Numbered from the stretch's first letter, positions 30,755-40,563 are shown. The stretch is DNA of 40,743 nucleotides from Campylobacteraceae bacterium (GCA_031274495.1 JAISQB010000072.1:1-40743); one strand, 5' to 3'. Made by a program: numbers and translations. The notes: generated by a model from the letters alone, not told the origin.

Positions 30755-31414
30755 ATGAAGTGTGTGGTTAAACTGCTAACGGTAGTTTTTGTTTTAGGTT
30801 TTTTAGTCGGCTGCGGAGGCGGCGGTAGCGGAGTGGGCAATAATCCGGGCGGTGGCAATGAACCCACAAGCCCGAAAATCTCTTTTACTGATATAGAGGC
30901 TAATTTTTCAATTCCTTTTCCGGCACCTGAGGATGCCAGTGTTGCCGCTGTAGAAAAGTATAAAGTATATAACGCTACTCAAGAGGCGTTTGATGACTTT
31001 AACGAGACGGTTCTTGATATTAAAGGGTATACCTTTAATGCTACCAATGACCTTCACACAAATGTAACAAATAATATAACATATTATGCCACACACAACA
31101 GTACCGCCGGCACTCTCCAGGTAGGAATACTCGGTCATTCAAATTTTGAAGACTTGACTGATGAGATTTTTGATGATGAGTTTGGCACTATAGATGGGAA
31201 TCTTACGAGAGCCGTCACCTATGTAAGATATCACGATAATATATCGGCACGATATGCTAATTATGCAGTGAATGGTCGATATTTAAAATCGCTAAGTTTT
31301 AATTGTGGCACTAATGATGGTAAATATGTATGCAGCAAGATCGACGATAAATTCATATATGGATGGGCAGAGTTAACTGACTACGCGTACCAATATGTCA
31401 TAATAGTAAGATAA
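30755..31414 (+). CDS. Lipoprotein of unknown function, paralogue C (unit 4)
   Basis: 219 residues, signal MKCVVKLLTVVFVLGFLVGC with lipobox Cys at residue 20, then a Gly/Ser/Asn-rich tether. The domain is close to paralogue A: ISFTDIEANFSIPFP, EKYKVYNATQEAFDDFN, TYYATHNSTAGTLQVGI, DDEFGTIDGNLTRAVTYVRY, and the Cys pair in FNCGTNDGKYVC. Several N-x-S/T and Asn-rich loops suggest an extracellular beta-rich fold. RBS AAGGAG. Function unknown. Confidence 0.75.
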   Translation: MKCVVKLLTVVFVLGFLVGCGGGGSGVGNNPGGGNEPTSPKISFTDIEANFSIPFPAPEDASVAAVEKYKVYNATQEAFDDFNETVLDIKGYTFNATNDLHTNVTNNITYYATHNSTAGTLQVGILGHSNFEDLTDEIFDDEFGTIDGNLTRAVTYVRYHDNISARYANYAVNGRYLKSLSFNCGTNDGKYVCSKIDDKFIYGWAELTDYAYQYVIIVR

Positions 31415-31426
31415 AATATACATTCA

Positions 31427-31454
31427 AGGCAGGGTGATTTTTTGCTCTGCTTTT
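31427..31454 (+). terminator. Weak terminator, unit 4
   Basis: AGGCAGGGTGA (31427-31437) pairs imperfectly with TTGCTCTGCTTTT (31442-31454). It corresponds in position to the terminators of units 2 and 3. Confidence 0.5.
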
Positions 31455-31515
31455 ATTTTGCGAAGTTGCTTAAGAGATAAATGGCAAGTCCTAAAGAGAC
31501 GGATGAGCTGATATG
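31455..31515 (-). pseudogene. Trace of crcB 3' end, unit 4
   Basis: GCTTAAGAGATAAATGGC and TCCTAAAGAGACGGATGAGC correspond to CTTAGCAGATAAACGGC and CCCCAAAAGCACAGACGAGC in the 3' end of the intact crcB. The match ends at ATATGAAAA, where a REP-like sequence block begins. This dates the array's right edge. Confidence 0.65.
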
Positions 31516-31532
31516 AAAATCATGATTTTTTT

Positions 31533-31735
31533 AGTTTGGATTCCCGCCTTCGCGGGAATGACGAAAGGAGGGGACGGGAATGATGAAAGAGGGGACGGGA
31601 ATGATGAAAGAGGGATGGATTCTCGCATTCTTTCGTGATTGACGCACTTTGCACTACGCTGAAGTGCGGGAGTGATGGAGTGGGTGGATTCCGGCTTCTG
31701 CGGGAGTGACGAAAAGGGGGCGAGAGTGGCGGAGA
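31533..31735. repeat. REP-like palindromes with degenerate copies and a 21-bp tandem repeat
   Basis: GGATTCCCGCCTTCGCGGGA (31538-31557) then ATGACG contains the perfect stem ATTCCCGC/GCGGGAAT. Degenerate relatives occur at 31617-31644 and 31686-31711. Between them GGGGACGGGAATGATGAAAG plus A is repeated twice in tandem (31570-31590, 31591-31611). No coding potential. The remaining bases to 31796 show nothing else. Confidence 0.8.
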
Positions 31736-31796
31736 AAGAGGGCTTTCGCCTTCTTCCCGTTGTTGCGCTCTATGCCTGAATGCGAAGAAGCAAACA

Positions 31797-33170
31797 TTAC
31801 CCCAAAAACTTCACCGTAAAAGTTATAACACCATCTTCATAGGTGGCGGAGATGTCGGCTTGGTGGGCTTTTATGATGGATTTTACTATGGCTAAGCCTA
31901 TGCCGCTGCCGCCGCTTTTTCTGTCTCTGGCGGCTCCTGTTCTGTAGAAGCGGTCGAAGAGTCTGTCGGTGTTCTCTTTTGAGAGGACGGTTCGGGTTTT
32001 GTTGGAGATCTGCATCGTTTTTTTATCTTTTAAAAATGTTATCGATATGACGCTGTTGGGCTGCGCGTAATATATGGCGTTTGAGATGAGGTTGGCGATG
32101 GCGCGTCTTATCATCTCTTTGTTGCCTATTATCTTGAAAGCTTCGCTTTGCGCGTCGATCGTCACGCCGCTCTCTTCGGCAAGTACGCTAAAATACTCGG
32201 TGATATTTGCGACTTCATCCGCCAGATCCACCTCCTCTTTTACGATAGCCTCCGTCTCGCAAGTGGCTAAAAAGAGCATATCATTTACCATCCTGGACAT
32301 TCTTTTTAACTCTTCAAGGCTTGAGTAGAGTATCTCTTGGTACTCTTTGGCGCTACGGGTGAGGCTGAGCGCTATCTGTATCTGTGTCATCAGGCTGCTG
32401 ATGGGGGTGCGCAGTTCGTGGGCTATGTCGGCTGAAAAGTTGGATTGTCGCTCAAAAACATCTTCGATGTGCTCTATCATCTTGTTGAAAGAGAGCACGA
32501 GACTTCTTAGTTCGATCGGCGCGCTTTTTTCGTCAAGCCTTATGTTGAGGCGTTCCGTTGTTATGTTTTGGATTTTTCGGCTGATGGTTTTGACAGGTTT
32601 GAAGCCAAAAAAGATAACCAAAAAACAGGCTGCCAGCGCCACAAGGCATGCCATCGTAGTGACGAACCGTAAGGTTGCCCTAAAGTGGATGATATAGCTT
32701 CGGTGGAAATTTATGTCAATGCCTACGGCGATTTTTGCTATGTTGGCATTTTCGACGGGGTTCATAAGTACGCGGTAGTAGTTTTTGCCGTCGTTCCATG
32801 TCTGAAGCGTTTCGTTTTGCCCAAATCTGTTTTTCACGATGAGCGCGAGCAAGTCGCCGTCATCCCTCTCCGATATATACGGTATCTTGCCGCTTTTATC
32901 TTCAAGATAGATAAAAAGATTGGGATGTGATAGGATGATCTGGTCGAGGGCGTTTTGCAGTAACTCCTCGCTGCGAGCGCGCCTTAGGCTCTCTTTTGCC
33001 GCCCTTGAGACGAGGTCTAATTCGTATATATCCATCCGCATAAAGTGCTCTTTCGCCGTGTGCTCTATATAAAGCCCAAAGCCGACAAGGATCAAAATCG
33101 CAGACAACCCCACGGGTATCACAAGCCGCAAAATGAGCGATTTGGGTCCGAAGAGTTTGTCGTATTTCAT
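31797..33170 (-). CDS. cusS: Heavy-metal sensor histidine kinase, CusS-like
   Basis: 457 residues. TM1 (about 12-33), a periplasmic sensor of about 130 residues, TM2 (about 167-190), HAMP, and phosphoacceptor His251 in [20 protein letters not shown]. The ATPase domain has [34 protein letters not shown] and [12 protein letters not shown]. In the family, CusS senses periplasmic Cu(I)/Ag(I). Its start overlaps the cusR stop by four bases. It is the last gene of the cus transcription unit. Confidence 0.88.
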   Translation of the reverse strand: MKYDKLFGPKSLILRLVIPVGLSAILILVGFGLYIEHTAKEHFMRMDIYELDLVSRAAKESLRRARSEELLQNALDQIILSHPNLFIYLEDKSGKIPYISERDDGDLLALIVKNRFGQNETLQTWNDGKNYYRVLMNPVENANIAKIAVGIDINFHRSYIIHFRATLRFVTTMACLVALAACFLVIFFGFKPVKTISRKIQNITTERLNIRLDEKSAPIELRSLVLSFNKMIEHIEDVFERQSNFSADIAHELRTPISSLMTQIQIALSLTRSAKEYQEILYSSLEELKRMSRMVNDMLFLATCETEAIVKEEVDLADEVANITEYFSVLAEESGVTIDAQSEAFKIIGNKEMIRRAIANLISNAIYYAQPNSVISITFLKDKKTMQISNKTRTVLSKENTDRLFDRFYRTGAARDRKSGGSGIGLAIVKSIIKAHQADISATYEDGVITFTVKFLG

Positions 33171-33841
33171 CGTAATTCCAAGATATAGCCTATGCCGCGT
33201 ACCGTGTGTATGAGTTTTTTATTGAAACCGCTGTCTATCTTGCTTCTAAGCCTTTTGACCATCACATCGATCACATTTCTATCGCTGTCAAAATTTATAT
33301 CCCACACGCTTGAGGCGATGAGCGACCTTGTGACCACTTCGCCCTTGTATGAGAGCAAAAACTCCAGCAGCAAAAACTCTTTATTGGTCAAATCTATCTT
33401 TTTGCTGCCTCTGGTTACGACCCTTTTTACCAGGTCTACAGACAAGTCGCCTATCTCTATCAGCGTCTGCTTTATCTCTTTGGTCTTGCGTCTAAGCAGG
33501 CTTCGCACTCTGGCTAAAAGTTCGGCAAAGTCAAAGGGCTTTGCCAGATAGTCGTCCGCTCCTATATCCAGCCCCCTTACTTTATCTTGCGGTTTGTTCA
33601 GGGCGCTTAGAAGTAGAATCGGCGTCGTGATATTCTCTTCGCGCAGGGTTTGCGTGAGTTTTAGCCCGTCGATGTAGGGCAGCATAATGTCTAAAATGAT
33701 AAGATCATATGTTTCGGTGAGCGCCATATGCTGTCCGTCTAGTCCGTCCGCGGCGGTATCTACGACAAAGCCGGCTTCATTCAAGCCCTGTTTTAGATAG
33801 TTGCCGAGTTTTATCTCATCTTCGATGATTAGTAGTTTCAT
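33167..33841 (-). CDS. cusR: OmpR-family response regulator, CusR-like
   Basis: 224 residues. Receiver with Glu7-Asp8, phosphoacceptor Asp51 ([13 protein letters not shown]) and Lys in [20 protein letters not shown]; winged helix ending in [12 protein letters not shown] and [11 protein letters not shown]. In the family it activates the copper/silver efflux genes. AAAGGATACGCA precedes the ATG. It lies 54 bases downstream of cusA and has a TATAAT box in that gap, so it may be expressed both from the operon and on its own. Confidence 0.9.
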   Translation of the reverse strand: MKLLIIEDEIKLGNYLKQGLNEAGFVVDTAADGLDGQHMALTETYDLIILDIMLPYIDGLKLTQTLREENITTPILLLSALNKPQDKVRGLDIGADDYLAKPFDFAELLARVRSLLRRKTKEIKQTLIEIGDLSVDLVKRVVTRGSKKIDLTNKEFLLLEFLLSYKGEVVTRSLIASSVWDINFDSDRNVIDVMVKRLRSKIDSGFNKKLIHTVRGIGYILELR

Positions 33842-33866
33842 TGCGTATCCTTTAAGTCTAAAGCAA

Positions 33867-33872
33867 ATTATA
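33867..33872 (-). promoter_or_regulatory. Internal minus-10 box (TATAAT) for cusRS
   Basis: On the minus strand GTATAAT lies about 26 bases upstream of the cusR ATG in the short cusA-cusR gap. Confidence 0.5.
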
Positions 33873-33895
33873 CTAAAATATAAGCTATTTTACCT

Positions 33896-36800
33896 CTAAA
33901 TTTTAGGCATTCTTAAAAGTTTATAAATAGCGGGTATGATAAACATAGACAAAAGCGGTGCGGTGATCATGCCGCCTATCATCGGAGCGGCTATAGCACT
34001 CATCACTTCACTCCCTGCCCCTTGCCCAAACAGTATCGGCAAAAGTCCCGCCACGATAACGGTCACCGTCATAGCTTTAGGGCGCACCCTCAAGACCGCC
34101 CCGTAGTGTAAAGCCTCGTCCAGATCCCTCTCGCTTCTTATATCGTGCCCCGTAACTTGCGCGTAATTTTCTATCGCTTGGCGCAGATATATGAGCATCA
34201 CCACCCCAAACTCCGCCGAAAGCCCCGCCAGCGCGATAAATCCCGTACCCGTAGCCACAGAGAAATTATACCCTTGCAAGTACAAAAACCAAAAGCTTCC
34301 GATGAGCGCGAAAGGTATCGTGAGTATGATCAAAAACGCCTCATCAAAGCGCCTAAATGCCAGATAGAGCAGGATAAATATAATGATAAGCGTGAAGGGC
34401 ACCATCAGCTTTAGCTTCTCATTCGCCCTTTGCAGGAGTTCGAATTGACCCGTGTATGAGATGCTGACGCCCGTACTTTTTATCTCTTTGCTGATTAAAT
34501 CCCGCAAATCTTCGACTACGGAGACCAAGTCCCTATCCCTCGCGTCTATATAGACCCAACCGGCAGGGCGTGCGTTTTCGCTTTTTAGCATCGGCGTGCC
34601 GGAGGTTATCTTGATATCGGCAACATCCGAAAGGGTGATCTGCTGAGAGTTTGGTGTGAGTATGGGCAGTTTCTTCAAGGCTTCTACGCTGTTGCGGTAA
34701 CTTTGAGGATAGCGTATGTTTATGGGATACCTTGCCACCCCCTCGACGCTTTTGGCTACTATCTCGCCGCCTATCGCGGATGAGACAAAAAGCTGCACAT
34801 CTTCTATATTCATACCGTAACGCGCGGCGCTCTCTCTTTTGATATCGATATCTATATACCGCCCGCCGACCAGTTTCTCGGCAAGCGCGGATGTGACGCC
34901 GTCCACTCTCTTGCTGATATCTTGTATCTGCACGGCTATCTTGTCAATCTCTTCCAAATCCGTCCCCGAAATCTTTACGCCGATAGGACTTTTTACGCCC
35001 GTGGAGAGCATATCTATCCTGCTTCTTATGGGAAATACCCATAGATTCGCCACACCCGGGAAGCGCACGCGCTCGTCAAGCTCTTTGATGATTTTATCGA
35101 TATCCATACCATCGCGCCACTCTTTTTGCGGTTTTAGCTTGATAACCGTCTCTATCATCGACATAGGCGCAGGGTCGGTGGCGCTTTCAGCGCGTCCTGC
35201 TTTGCCGAATACCAACTCCACTTCAGGCACGCTTTTGATGAGTTTGTCGCTGTTTTGCAGCAGTTTAGCCGCATTGGCGGGGGAAATGCTTGGAAGCGTT
35301 GAGGGCATATAGAGAAGGTCACCCTCGTTTATCTGCGGCAAAAATTCACCGCCTATCTTTTTGAGCGGTATGATGATAGTCGTTAGGGCAAGCAGGGCTA
35401 TAAGTATCGTAAGTTTGGGGCGCTTTAGTACGACGCTTAGGGCTGGGCGGTAGATGTTGATGAGAAATCTATTGAGCGGGTTTTGGCTCTCTTTGGGGAT
35501 GTTGCCCTTTATCCAGTACCCCATCAAGATAGGCACCGCCGTGATAGCAAGCAGCGCCGCCCCAGCCATAGAGTATGTTTTGGTAAACGCCAGCGGTGAG
35601 AACATCCTGCCCTCTTCGCCCTCCAATGTAAAGATGGGGATAAAAGAGAGCGTGATGATGAGTAGGCTGATAAAAAGGGCGGGACCGACTTCGATGGAGG
35701 CTTCCAGTATGAGATTCCACCGCTGGGCAGAGGAGGGCGGTCTGTGCGGGTTTGCGTGAGCGTACCTCTCAAGCTTTTTGTGGGCGTTTTCCACCATCAC
35801 CACAGCCGCGTCCACCATCGCGCCTATGGCTATGGCTATGCCGCCTAACGACATAATATTGGCGTTGATGCCTTGAAAATACATAATGATAAACGCGATG
35901 AAAACCCCAAGCGGCAGTGATATGATAGCCACAAGCGCAGAGCGGGCGTGCCACAAAAATAGTATGCAGACAAGCGCCACTACGATGAACTCTTCTGTGA
36001 GTTTCCAAGTCAGATTATCAATGGCTCTATCGATAAGCTCGCTTCTATCATACGCCGTCACTATCTCCACACCCTCAGGCAGGCTTGGCTTTAGCGACTC
36101 TATCTTCTCTTTCAACGCCGATATAACCTCTTTGGCATTTTTGCCGGAGCGGATAAGTACGATGCCGCCGACCGTTTCGCCCTCGCCGTTAAGTTCGCCC
36201 ACACCCCGCCTCATCTGCGCGCCCACGGATACTCTGGCGACATCTTTGAGATATACGCTCACGCCCTGCGCGTCCGTCTTTAAAACGATACTATTAAAAT
36301 CCTCCAAAGAGCTTAGGTAGCCGTTGGCTCGCACCATATATTCGGCTTCGGCAAGTTCAACTATGGAGCCGCCCATCTCTTGATTTGATTTGTTAAGTGC
36401 CTCTTTTATATCCCCCAACATCACGCCATATTGGACTAATTTCAAGGGCTCAACGGATATCTGATACTCTTTGACAACGCCGCCTATGGAGGCTACTTCG
36501 GCGACATTGGGGACAGTTTTTAGTTCAAACTTCAAAAACCAATCCTGCAAGCTTCTAAGCTCGGCAAGGTCGTGAGTGTTGCTCTTATCCACCAAGACAT
36601 ACTCATAAATCCAGCCTATCCCCGTGGCGTCGGGACCGATTTGGGGTGTGACTCCGCTTGGAAGTTCGGCTTGATTGAGGTACTCCAAAACGCGCGACCT
36701 CGCCCAGTATAGGTCTGTCCCATCCTCAAAAATGATATAGATAAATGACTCGCCAAACGACGAAAAGCCCCTCACCGTTTTGGCTTCGGGGACGGAGAGC

Positions 36801-37018
36801 ATAAGCGTGGAGAGGGGGTAGGTGATCTGATTTTCCACGATTTGCGGCGCTTGCGAGGGGTAGCTTGTATGGACGATGACTTGCACATCGGAGAGGTCAG
36901 GCAGCGCGTCTATAGGGGTATTTTTCAGAGACCAAGTCCCAAAAACAGCCAAAAAGATGATGGCTATAATGACTAAAAAACGGTTTTTTATCGACGCTTT
37001 GATGACTTGCTCTATCAT
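33896..37018 (-). CDS. cusA: Copper/silver efflux RND transporter CusA
   Basis: 1040 residues, the inner-membrane pump of a tripartite Cu(I)/Ag(I) exporter driven by protons. It has the heavy-metal RND layout: two repeats of six helices, each with a large periplasmic loop. Marks are [28 protein letters not shown], and the proton-relay Asp in [61 protein letters not shown] and [12 protein letters not shown] are also present. The methionines in [13 protein letters not shown] and AARYGM are candidates for the metal path; exact equivalence to the E. coli Met triad needs alignment. Its start overlaps the cusB stop by four bases. Confidence 0.95.
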   Translation of the reverse strand: MIEQVIKASIKNRFLVIIAIIFLAVFGTWSLKNTPIDALPDLSDVQVIVHTSYPSQAPQIVENQITYPLSTLMLSVPEAKTVRGFSSFGESFIYIIFEDGTDLYWARSRVLEYLNQAELPSGVTPQIGPDATGIGWIYEYVLVDKSNTHDLAELRSLQDWFLKFELKTVPNVAEVASIGGVVKEYQISVEPLKLVQYGVMLGDIKEALNKSNQEMGGSIVELAEAEYMVRANGYLSSLEDFNSIVLKTDAQGVSVYLKDVARVSVGAQMRRGVGELNGEGETVGGIVLIRSGKNAKEVISALKEKIESLKPSLPEGVEIVTAYDRSELIDRAIDNLTWKLTEEFIVVALVCILFLWHARSALVAIISLPLGVFIAFIIMYFQGINANIMSLGGIAIAIGAMVDAAVVMVENAHKKLERYAHANPHRPPSSAQRWNLILEASIEVGPALFISLLIITLSFIPIFTLEGEEGRMFSPLAFTKTYSMAGAALLAITAVPILMGYWIKGNIPKESQNPLNRFLINIYRPALSVVLKRPKLTILIALLALTTIIIPLKKIGGEFLPQINEGDLLYMPSTLPSISPANAAKLLQNSDKLIKSVPEVELVFGKAGRAESATDPAPMSMIETVIKLKPQKEWRDGMDIDKIIKELDERVRFPGVANLWVFPIRSRIDMLSTGVKSPIGVKISGTDLEEIDKIAVQIQDISKRVDGVTSALAEKLVGGRYIDIDIKRESAARYGMNIEDVQLFVSSAIGGEIVAKSVEGVARYPINIRYPQSYRNSVEALKKLPILTPNSQQITLSDVADIKITSGTPMLKSENARPAGWVYIDARDRDLVSVVEDLRDLISKEIKSTGVSISYTGQFELLQRANEKLKLMVPFTLIIIFILLYLAFRRFDEAFLIILTIPFALIGSFWFLYLQGYNFSVATGTGFIALAGLSAEFGVVMLIYLRQAIENYAQVTGHDIRSERDLDEALHYGAVLRVRPKAMTVTVIVAGLLPILFGQGAGSEVMSAIAAPMIGGMITAPLLSMFIIPAIYKLLRMPKI

Positions 37019-38172
37019 CTCCGCATTCTCTCAAGCGCGCCCGATATATCCGCTTCCGAATCTATCAAAAAGACCCCCGTTGTTACAACGCTCTCATTTT
37101 CGCCAAGTCCCTCGACCGCCGCAACTCCATCCGACTCGCCAAGAACCTTTATAAGTTTTGGCACAAACGCCCCCTCTTTATCGACCGCGATAACGCGCTG
37201 TGCGCTGCCCGTGTCGATCACCGCGCTTGATGGGATAAGGAGCATTTGGGGGCTTTTGGTTTTTATATTGACAAAGGCGCTAAGCCCGGGCTTTAAAATC
37301 TCATTTGGATTGTCTATCTTAGCCCTTAAATTCAGCGTCCTTGTGTTTTGATTGGCGCTTGGCAAAATCTGCGTCTTTTGCAAATCAAACTCTTGCCTTA
37401 AGGATGGGATATAGACGCTGTACACGCTATCTTTATTTAAAAAAGGGGCTAACGACTCGGGCAAAAAGGCGTTCACCCACACGGTAGAGACGCTTTGGAT
37501 GGCGGCTACTATCTTATCTTTTGAAAAGTTCATCCCCTCTCTGAGCTCATACGCCGTGATGACGCCGCTGATGGGGGCTTTGACGGCAAAATTTGTCTGG
37601 AGTTTGAGTGTTTGCCGAAGCGTCAATATATCGTCGCTTGGCATCCCCAAAAGCCTTAAGCGCTCCAAGACACTTGCTTTTTTTGTGAGCAGATATTCGC
37701 TCTGCGCGTCCACCCACTCGGGCACCGTTATCTCTATAAGCGTGTCGCCTTTTTTGACGCCATCACCCACGCTAAATGGATACGACTTTTCGACAAACCC
37801 TCCCGCTCGCGGCTGAACGGTGACTTGATAGTGGCTGTCGTAGTCGAGGTTAGCCGGTACGCTTTGTGAAAAAACAAGATTTCCGAAGTAGGCTTTTTGC
37901 GTTTTTAAGCCTATATTTTGCGTCTGCACGGGGTCTATCCTAAAGCCCGCACTCTCATCCTCTTCGTCGGCATATTTTGGCACCAGATCCATATCCATAA
38001 AGGGGGATTGCCCGGGGGCGTCAAATCTCGTGTTGGGGTGCATCGGGTCGTACCAAAAAAGTATTTGCCGCTCTTTTTGCTCCGTTTTGGCGGGACTGAA
38101 GTAACCCCACGCGGCAAAAAGGACTATGAGGTTTGATAGCAGGATGAGGGCTATCGTTTTTTTATGTTTCAT
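37015..38172 (-). CDS. cusB: Copper/silver efflux periplasmic adaptor CusB
   Basis: 385 residues, membrane-fusion protein linking CusA to an outer-membrane channel. N-terminal anchor/signal helix (about 6-25), then the metal-motif region [20 protein letters not shown] followed by [12 protein letters not shown] (about 39-70), then the barrel-sandwich ([20 protein letters not shown]), a helical hairpin and beta-barrel domain ([12 protein letters not shown]). Start and stop both overlap neighbouring genes by four bases, giving a tightly coupled cusFBA order. No outer-membrane factor (CusC/TolC) gene is in the window. Confidence 0.93.
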   Translation of the reverse strand: MKHKKTIALILLSNLIVLFAAWGYFSPAKTEQKERQILFWYDPMHPNTRFDAPGQSPFMDMDLVPKYADEEDESAGFRIDPVQTQNIGLKTQKAYFGNLVFSQSVPANLDYDSHYQVTVQPRAGGFVEKSYPFSVGDGVKKGDTLIEITVPEWVDAQSEYLLTKKASVLERLRLLGMPSDDILTLRQTLKLQTNFAVKAPISGVITAYELREGMNFSKDKIVAAIQSVSTVWVNAFLPESLAPFLNKDSVYSVYIPSLRQEFDLQKTQILPSANQNTRTLNLRAKIDNPNEILKPGLSAFVNIKTKSPQMLLIPSSAVIDTGSAQRVIAVDKEGAFVPKLIKVLGESDGVAAVEGLGENESVVTTGVFLIDSEADISGALERMRR

Positions 38173-38492
38173 ATCGCTTTGATGGTTTTAAGAAGTGAGA
38201 TTTTTCCTTGTTGTACAAAGCCAAACTCTACGCTGTCGTCAATTTTTATCTCTTTTATCAAACTTTCATCTTCGTAAGCAAACCGCATCTTCATCGCAGG
38301 CCACGACAGCGCCTCTATCGCTTCGTGCTCGATCGTGACTTTTTTGTTTTCCAAATCTATCACTTTTACGACCCCTTTTGCCGTGATTAATGCATTTTGC
38401 GTCTTTACGGCTTGTTCGTGAGAGTGTTGCGCGAATGCGGGAATCGCGCTAAAGATTAGGGCGGATATCATCAAATTCAGCATTTTTTTCAT
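38169..38492 (-). CDS. cusF: Periplasmic copper-binding protein CusF-like
   Basis: 107 residues with signal peptide (cleaved near AFAQ). The small beta-barrel carries the CusF copper site: His56 in KVTIEHEAIEALSWPAMKMR with Trp64, Met67 and Met69. It delivers Cu(I)/Ag(I) to CusB. A His-rich tail (QHSHEQ) follows the signal. First gene of the operon; AAGGGGTTTAGT precedes the ATG. Confidence 0.92.
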   Translation of the reverse strand: MKKMLNLMISALIFSAIPAFAQHSHEQAVKTQNALITAKGVVKVIDLENKKVTIEHEAIEALSWPAMKMRFAYEDESLIKEIKIDDSVEFGFVQQGKISLLKTIKAI

Positions 38493-38560
38493 ACTAAACC
38501 CCTTATAAAAAAATTGGGGAAAGTTTAGCAGAATGTTTGTGTCTAAAGTATGATATAAGA

Positions 38561-38576
38561 ATTACATTTTTGTCAT
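38561..38576. promoter_or_regulatory. Candidate CusR/CopR-type operator upstream of cusFBA
   Basis: ATTACATTTTTGTCAT is an imperfect inverted repeat (ATTACA/TGTCAT around TTTT) about 70 bases upstream of cusF. It resembles the copper-box half-sites of CusR/CopR. A minus-10-like CATACT on the minus strand (38546-38551) lies between it and cusF. It sits just after the MFS stop codon. Confidence 0.5.
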
Positions 38577-38581
38577 AAAAA

Positions 38582-39742
38582 CTACATCGTGTAGGCTTTT
38601 TTGCCGTATATAAAATGGTACATAAAAATGCATACAAATGTCACCGCCGCAGCTGCCGCGTAGAGCCCTCCAAAGCCTATATACGGCGTCAAAAGTCCGT
38701 ACAGATAAGGTCCCATACCGATACCCAAATCCATAAATATAAAGTAAGTGGATATCGCCTGTGAGACGCCGTGACCTTTTACTAATTTGACGCAGACGGT
38801 TTGTATGGCGGTTTGAAAATTGGCGATACCAAGCCCTAAAAGCACAGCGGACATCAACATCAAGCCGCTCGTCTTCGCAAAGTACAAAACCACAAATCCC
38901 AAAATGGCAAAAACCAAAGATGGATATATGATGATATTTGCCCCCCTCTTGTCAAAAGTCTTGCCCGTAAACGGACGAGATATAAACGCCGCCGCCGCAT
39001 ATACCAAGAAAAAGAGGCTCGCAGTCTTTGATAGGTCAAGGTCTGCCGCGTACATCGGCAAAAATGCTTGCAAACTGCCGTACCCCGCCACCACAAACAT
39101 AGTAACGACAGCCACAGGAACCGCGGCGTAAGCGATATAGCGGCTTAGGTGAAAAGAGCCTCCCTTTTGGGGCTTCGCGCCGCTTTCGATAAAGGGATAC
39201 GATACAAAAAGCGCGAACAAAAAGCTGAGCACTCCCACGCCAAGGCAAAATATAAATATATTCTCAAAGCTCGTATGCAGCATCATATATATACCCAAAA
39301 ACGGACCTATCGCCATCGCCATCACTGCGCTTAAACTAAAATAATTTATCCCCTGACCGTGCGCCTCTTTGGGGATGATATGCACCACAAGCACGCCCGC
39401 CACCGTACCGATACAGCCGATACCGATACCGCTTATAAATCGCACCGCCATAAATAGATATAAATTGTCCGCGATAAGATACGCGCCAAGACTCAAAATA
39501 TAGATAGCTATCCCCGTAAAAATCAGCCTTTTAAATCCCAAATCAAGCACTATCCTTCCGGCGATAAATCTCCCGCACAAGCAGCCGATAAGTATAAGCC
39601 CCGCAGCAAACCCGCCAAGACCATCGCTCGTCGCAAATCTCTTCGCCGCATAAGGCACGCTGATAACAAACAGCATATAATACGACATAGAGACGAAAAA
39701 ATTTATCAAAGCGACATAAATAAAGTTTTTTGTAAATATCAT
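38582..39742 (-). CDS. Major facilitator superfamily transporter
   Basis: 386 residues with 12 membrane helices. The inter-helix 2-3 MFS motif appears as GRFIAGRIVLDLGFKRLIF, motif C-like GIGCIGTVAGVLVVHIIPKE follows helix 4, and FISRPFTGKTFDKRGANIII repeats the loop pattern in the second half. The layout fits drug-efflux or YhhS/YfcJ-like carriers; the substrate is not readable. The ATG follows TAGGAACAACAAAA. It reads toward cusF with the candidate operator just after its stop; no sign of co-transcription with cus is needed. Confidence 0.88.
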   Translation of the reverse strand: MIFTKNFIYVALINFFVSMSYYMLFVISVPYAAKRFATSDGLGGFAAGLILIGCLCGRFIAGRIVLDLGFKRLIFTGIAIYILSLGAYLIADNLYLFMAVRFISGIGIGCIGTVAGVLVVHIIPKEAHGQGINYFSLSAVMAMAIGPFLGIYMMLHTSFENIFIFCLGVGVLSFLFALFVSYPFIESGAKPQKGGSFHLSRYIAYAAVPVAVVTMFVVAGYGSLQAFLPMYAADLDLSKTASLFFLVYAAAAFISRPFTGKTFDKRGANIIIYPSLVFAILGFVVLYFAKTSGLMLMSAVLLGLGIANFQTAIQTVCVKLVKGHGVSQAISTYFIFMDLGIGMGPYLYGLLTPYIGFGGLYAAAAAVTFVCIFMYHFIYGKKAYTM

Positions 39743-39941
39743 TTTTGTTGTTCCTAAAGTGTGAGTTTTGTAAAAAGCAGAGGTAATGAATACTTAAAAC
39801 AAAGGTGGAATTTTACTCCAAATAACTTAATTTCATAAAAAAAACTAACGCCACTATCAGCAAGAATGCTAATTTTAAGTTTTGCAAGAATCTTGATAAG
39901 TAAACTTAGGAATGTGCGATTGTTAAGTCTCCACCTCTTCA

Positions 39942-39977
39942 TTCCGAGCGAGCAAAGCGACGATGAACCCTAACGGT
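39942..39977. repeat. Left arm of a 36-bp imperfect inverted repeat
   Basis: TTCCGAGCGAGCAAAGCGAC and on to CCTAACGGT is the imperfect reverse complement of 40528-40563, about 550 bases away. Differences are a few substitutions. Confidence 0.75.
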
Positions 39978-40025
39978 CAAACATTTTATAAGTTCAACCA
40001 CAAAGATTCATCATTGCTCCCTCTC

Positions 40026-40060
40026 CCGTCATTCCCGCGAAGGCGGGAATCCAAACTAAA
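40026..40060 (-). repeat. REP-like palindrome
   Basis: Stem ATTCCCGC (40031-40038) and GCGGGAAT (40043-40050). In reverse complement it shares about 36 identical bases with the copy at 31533, including the flanking TTTAGTTTGGA and ATGACG. Confidence 0.85.
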
Positions 40061-40176
40061 AAAAACATAACAAATCAAGGAAAATATCCGATTGGAAATC
40101 ATCCGTATTACACACAGCGACAGCGATAAGCGCGTAATCGCGCTTTTGTTTTTCCCCCATTTTGACAGTGTCTCGT

Positions 40177-40267
40177 GTTTTGATTTATTCAAGGAAAAAG
40201 AGCGAGGACATGTTTGAGTTGTTGCTTGCAACAACGAGTCCCGCAGCTCCCTTGAATAAATCAAAAC
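40177..40267. repeat. Long hairpin with 18-bp arms and an inner hairpin
   Basis: GTTTTGATTTATTCAAGG (40177-40194) is perfectly complementary to CCTTGAATAAATCAAAAC (40250-40267). Inside lies a second perfect stem, GTTGTTGC/GCAACAAC (40218-40225, 40228-40235). Confidence 0.8.
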
Positions 40268-40319
40268 AGGAGGGTACCCCGTAGGGGCAGTGTCAACTTT
40301 CATGGGGGTCATTTCTTTG

Positions 40320-40349
40320 GTTACTTTCTTTTTGAGAAAAGAAAGTAAC
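40320..40349. repeat. 13-bp hairpin
   Basis: GTTACTTTCTTTT (40320-40332) pairs perfectly with AAAAGAAAGTAAC (40337-40349) around four bases. Confidence 0.8.
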
Positions 40350-40424
40350 AGGAAAACAATAAAGTTTTGAATGAAAAAGTTTGATAAAACCTATTGTACC
40401 TTCTTTGATTATTTAAGGTTTGCG

Positions 40425-40457
40425 AGTTTGGATTCCCGCTTTCGCGGGAATGACGAA
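40425..40457 (+). repeat. REP-like palindrome
   Basis: Stem ATTCCCGC (40432-40439) and GCGGGAAT (40444-40451) with flanking AGTTTGG and GACGAAG as in the copies at 31538 and 40031. Confidence 0.85.
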
Positions 40458-40527
40458 GAAATGGTTATTTCTTTGAAAATAAACCTTGCGCGTGAGAATC
40501 TTTACAGTCAAACCTATCAAATAGGCA

Positions 40528-40563
40528 GTCGTTAGGATTCCTCGTCGCTTTGCTCTGTCGGAA
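40528..40563. repeat. Right arm of the 36-bp imperfect inverted repeat
   Basis: GTCGTTAGGATTCCTCGTCG then CTTTGCTCTGTCGGAA mirrors 39942-39977. The arm ends exactly at the stop codon of the next gene. Confidence 0.75.

Larger units (their letters stand above)
39743..40563. other. Non-coding repeat-rich stretch at right end
   Basis: No gene is supported in these 820 bases. They contain two REP-like palindromes in opposite orientation, two large hairpins, and a flanking inverted repeat (listed separately). A 108-codon minus frame at 39986-40312 merely translates repeat sequence. The left 200 bases are the AT-rich upstream region of the MFS gene. Confidence 0.7.

Noticed and set aside
39986-40312. 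108-codon minus frame
   Set aside because: Its translation is REP and hairpin sequence (DSRLRGNDG type), a common false gene call in repeat DNA.
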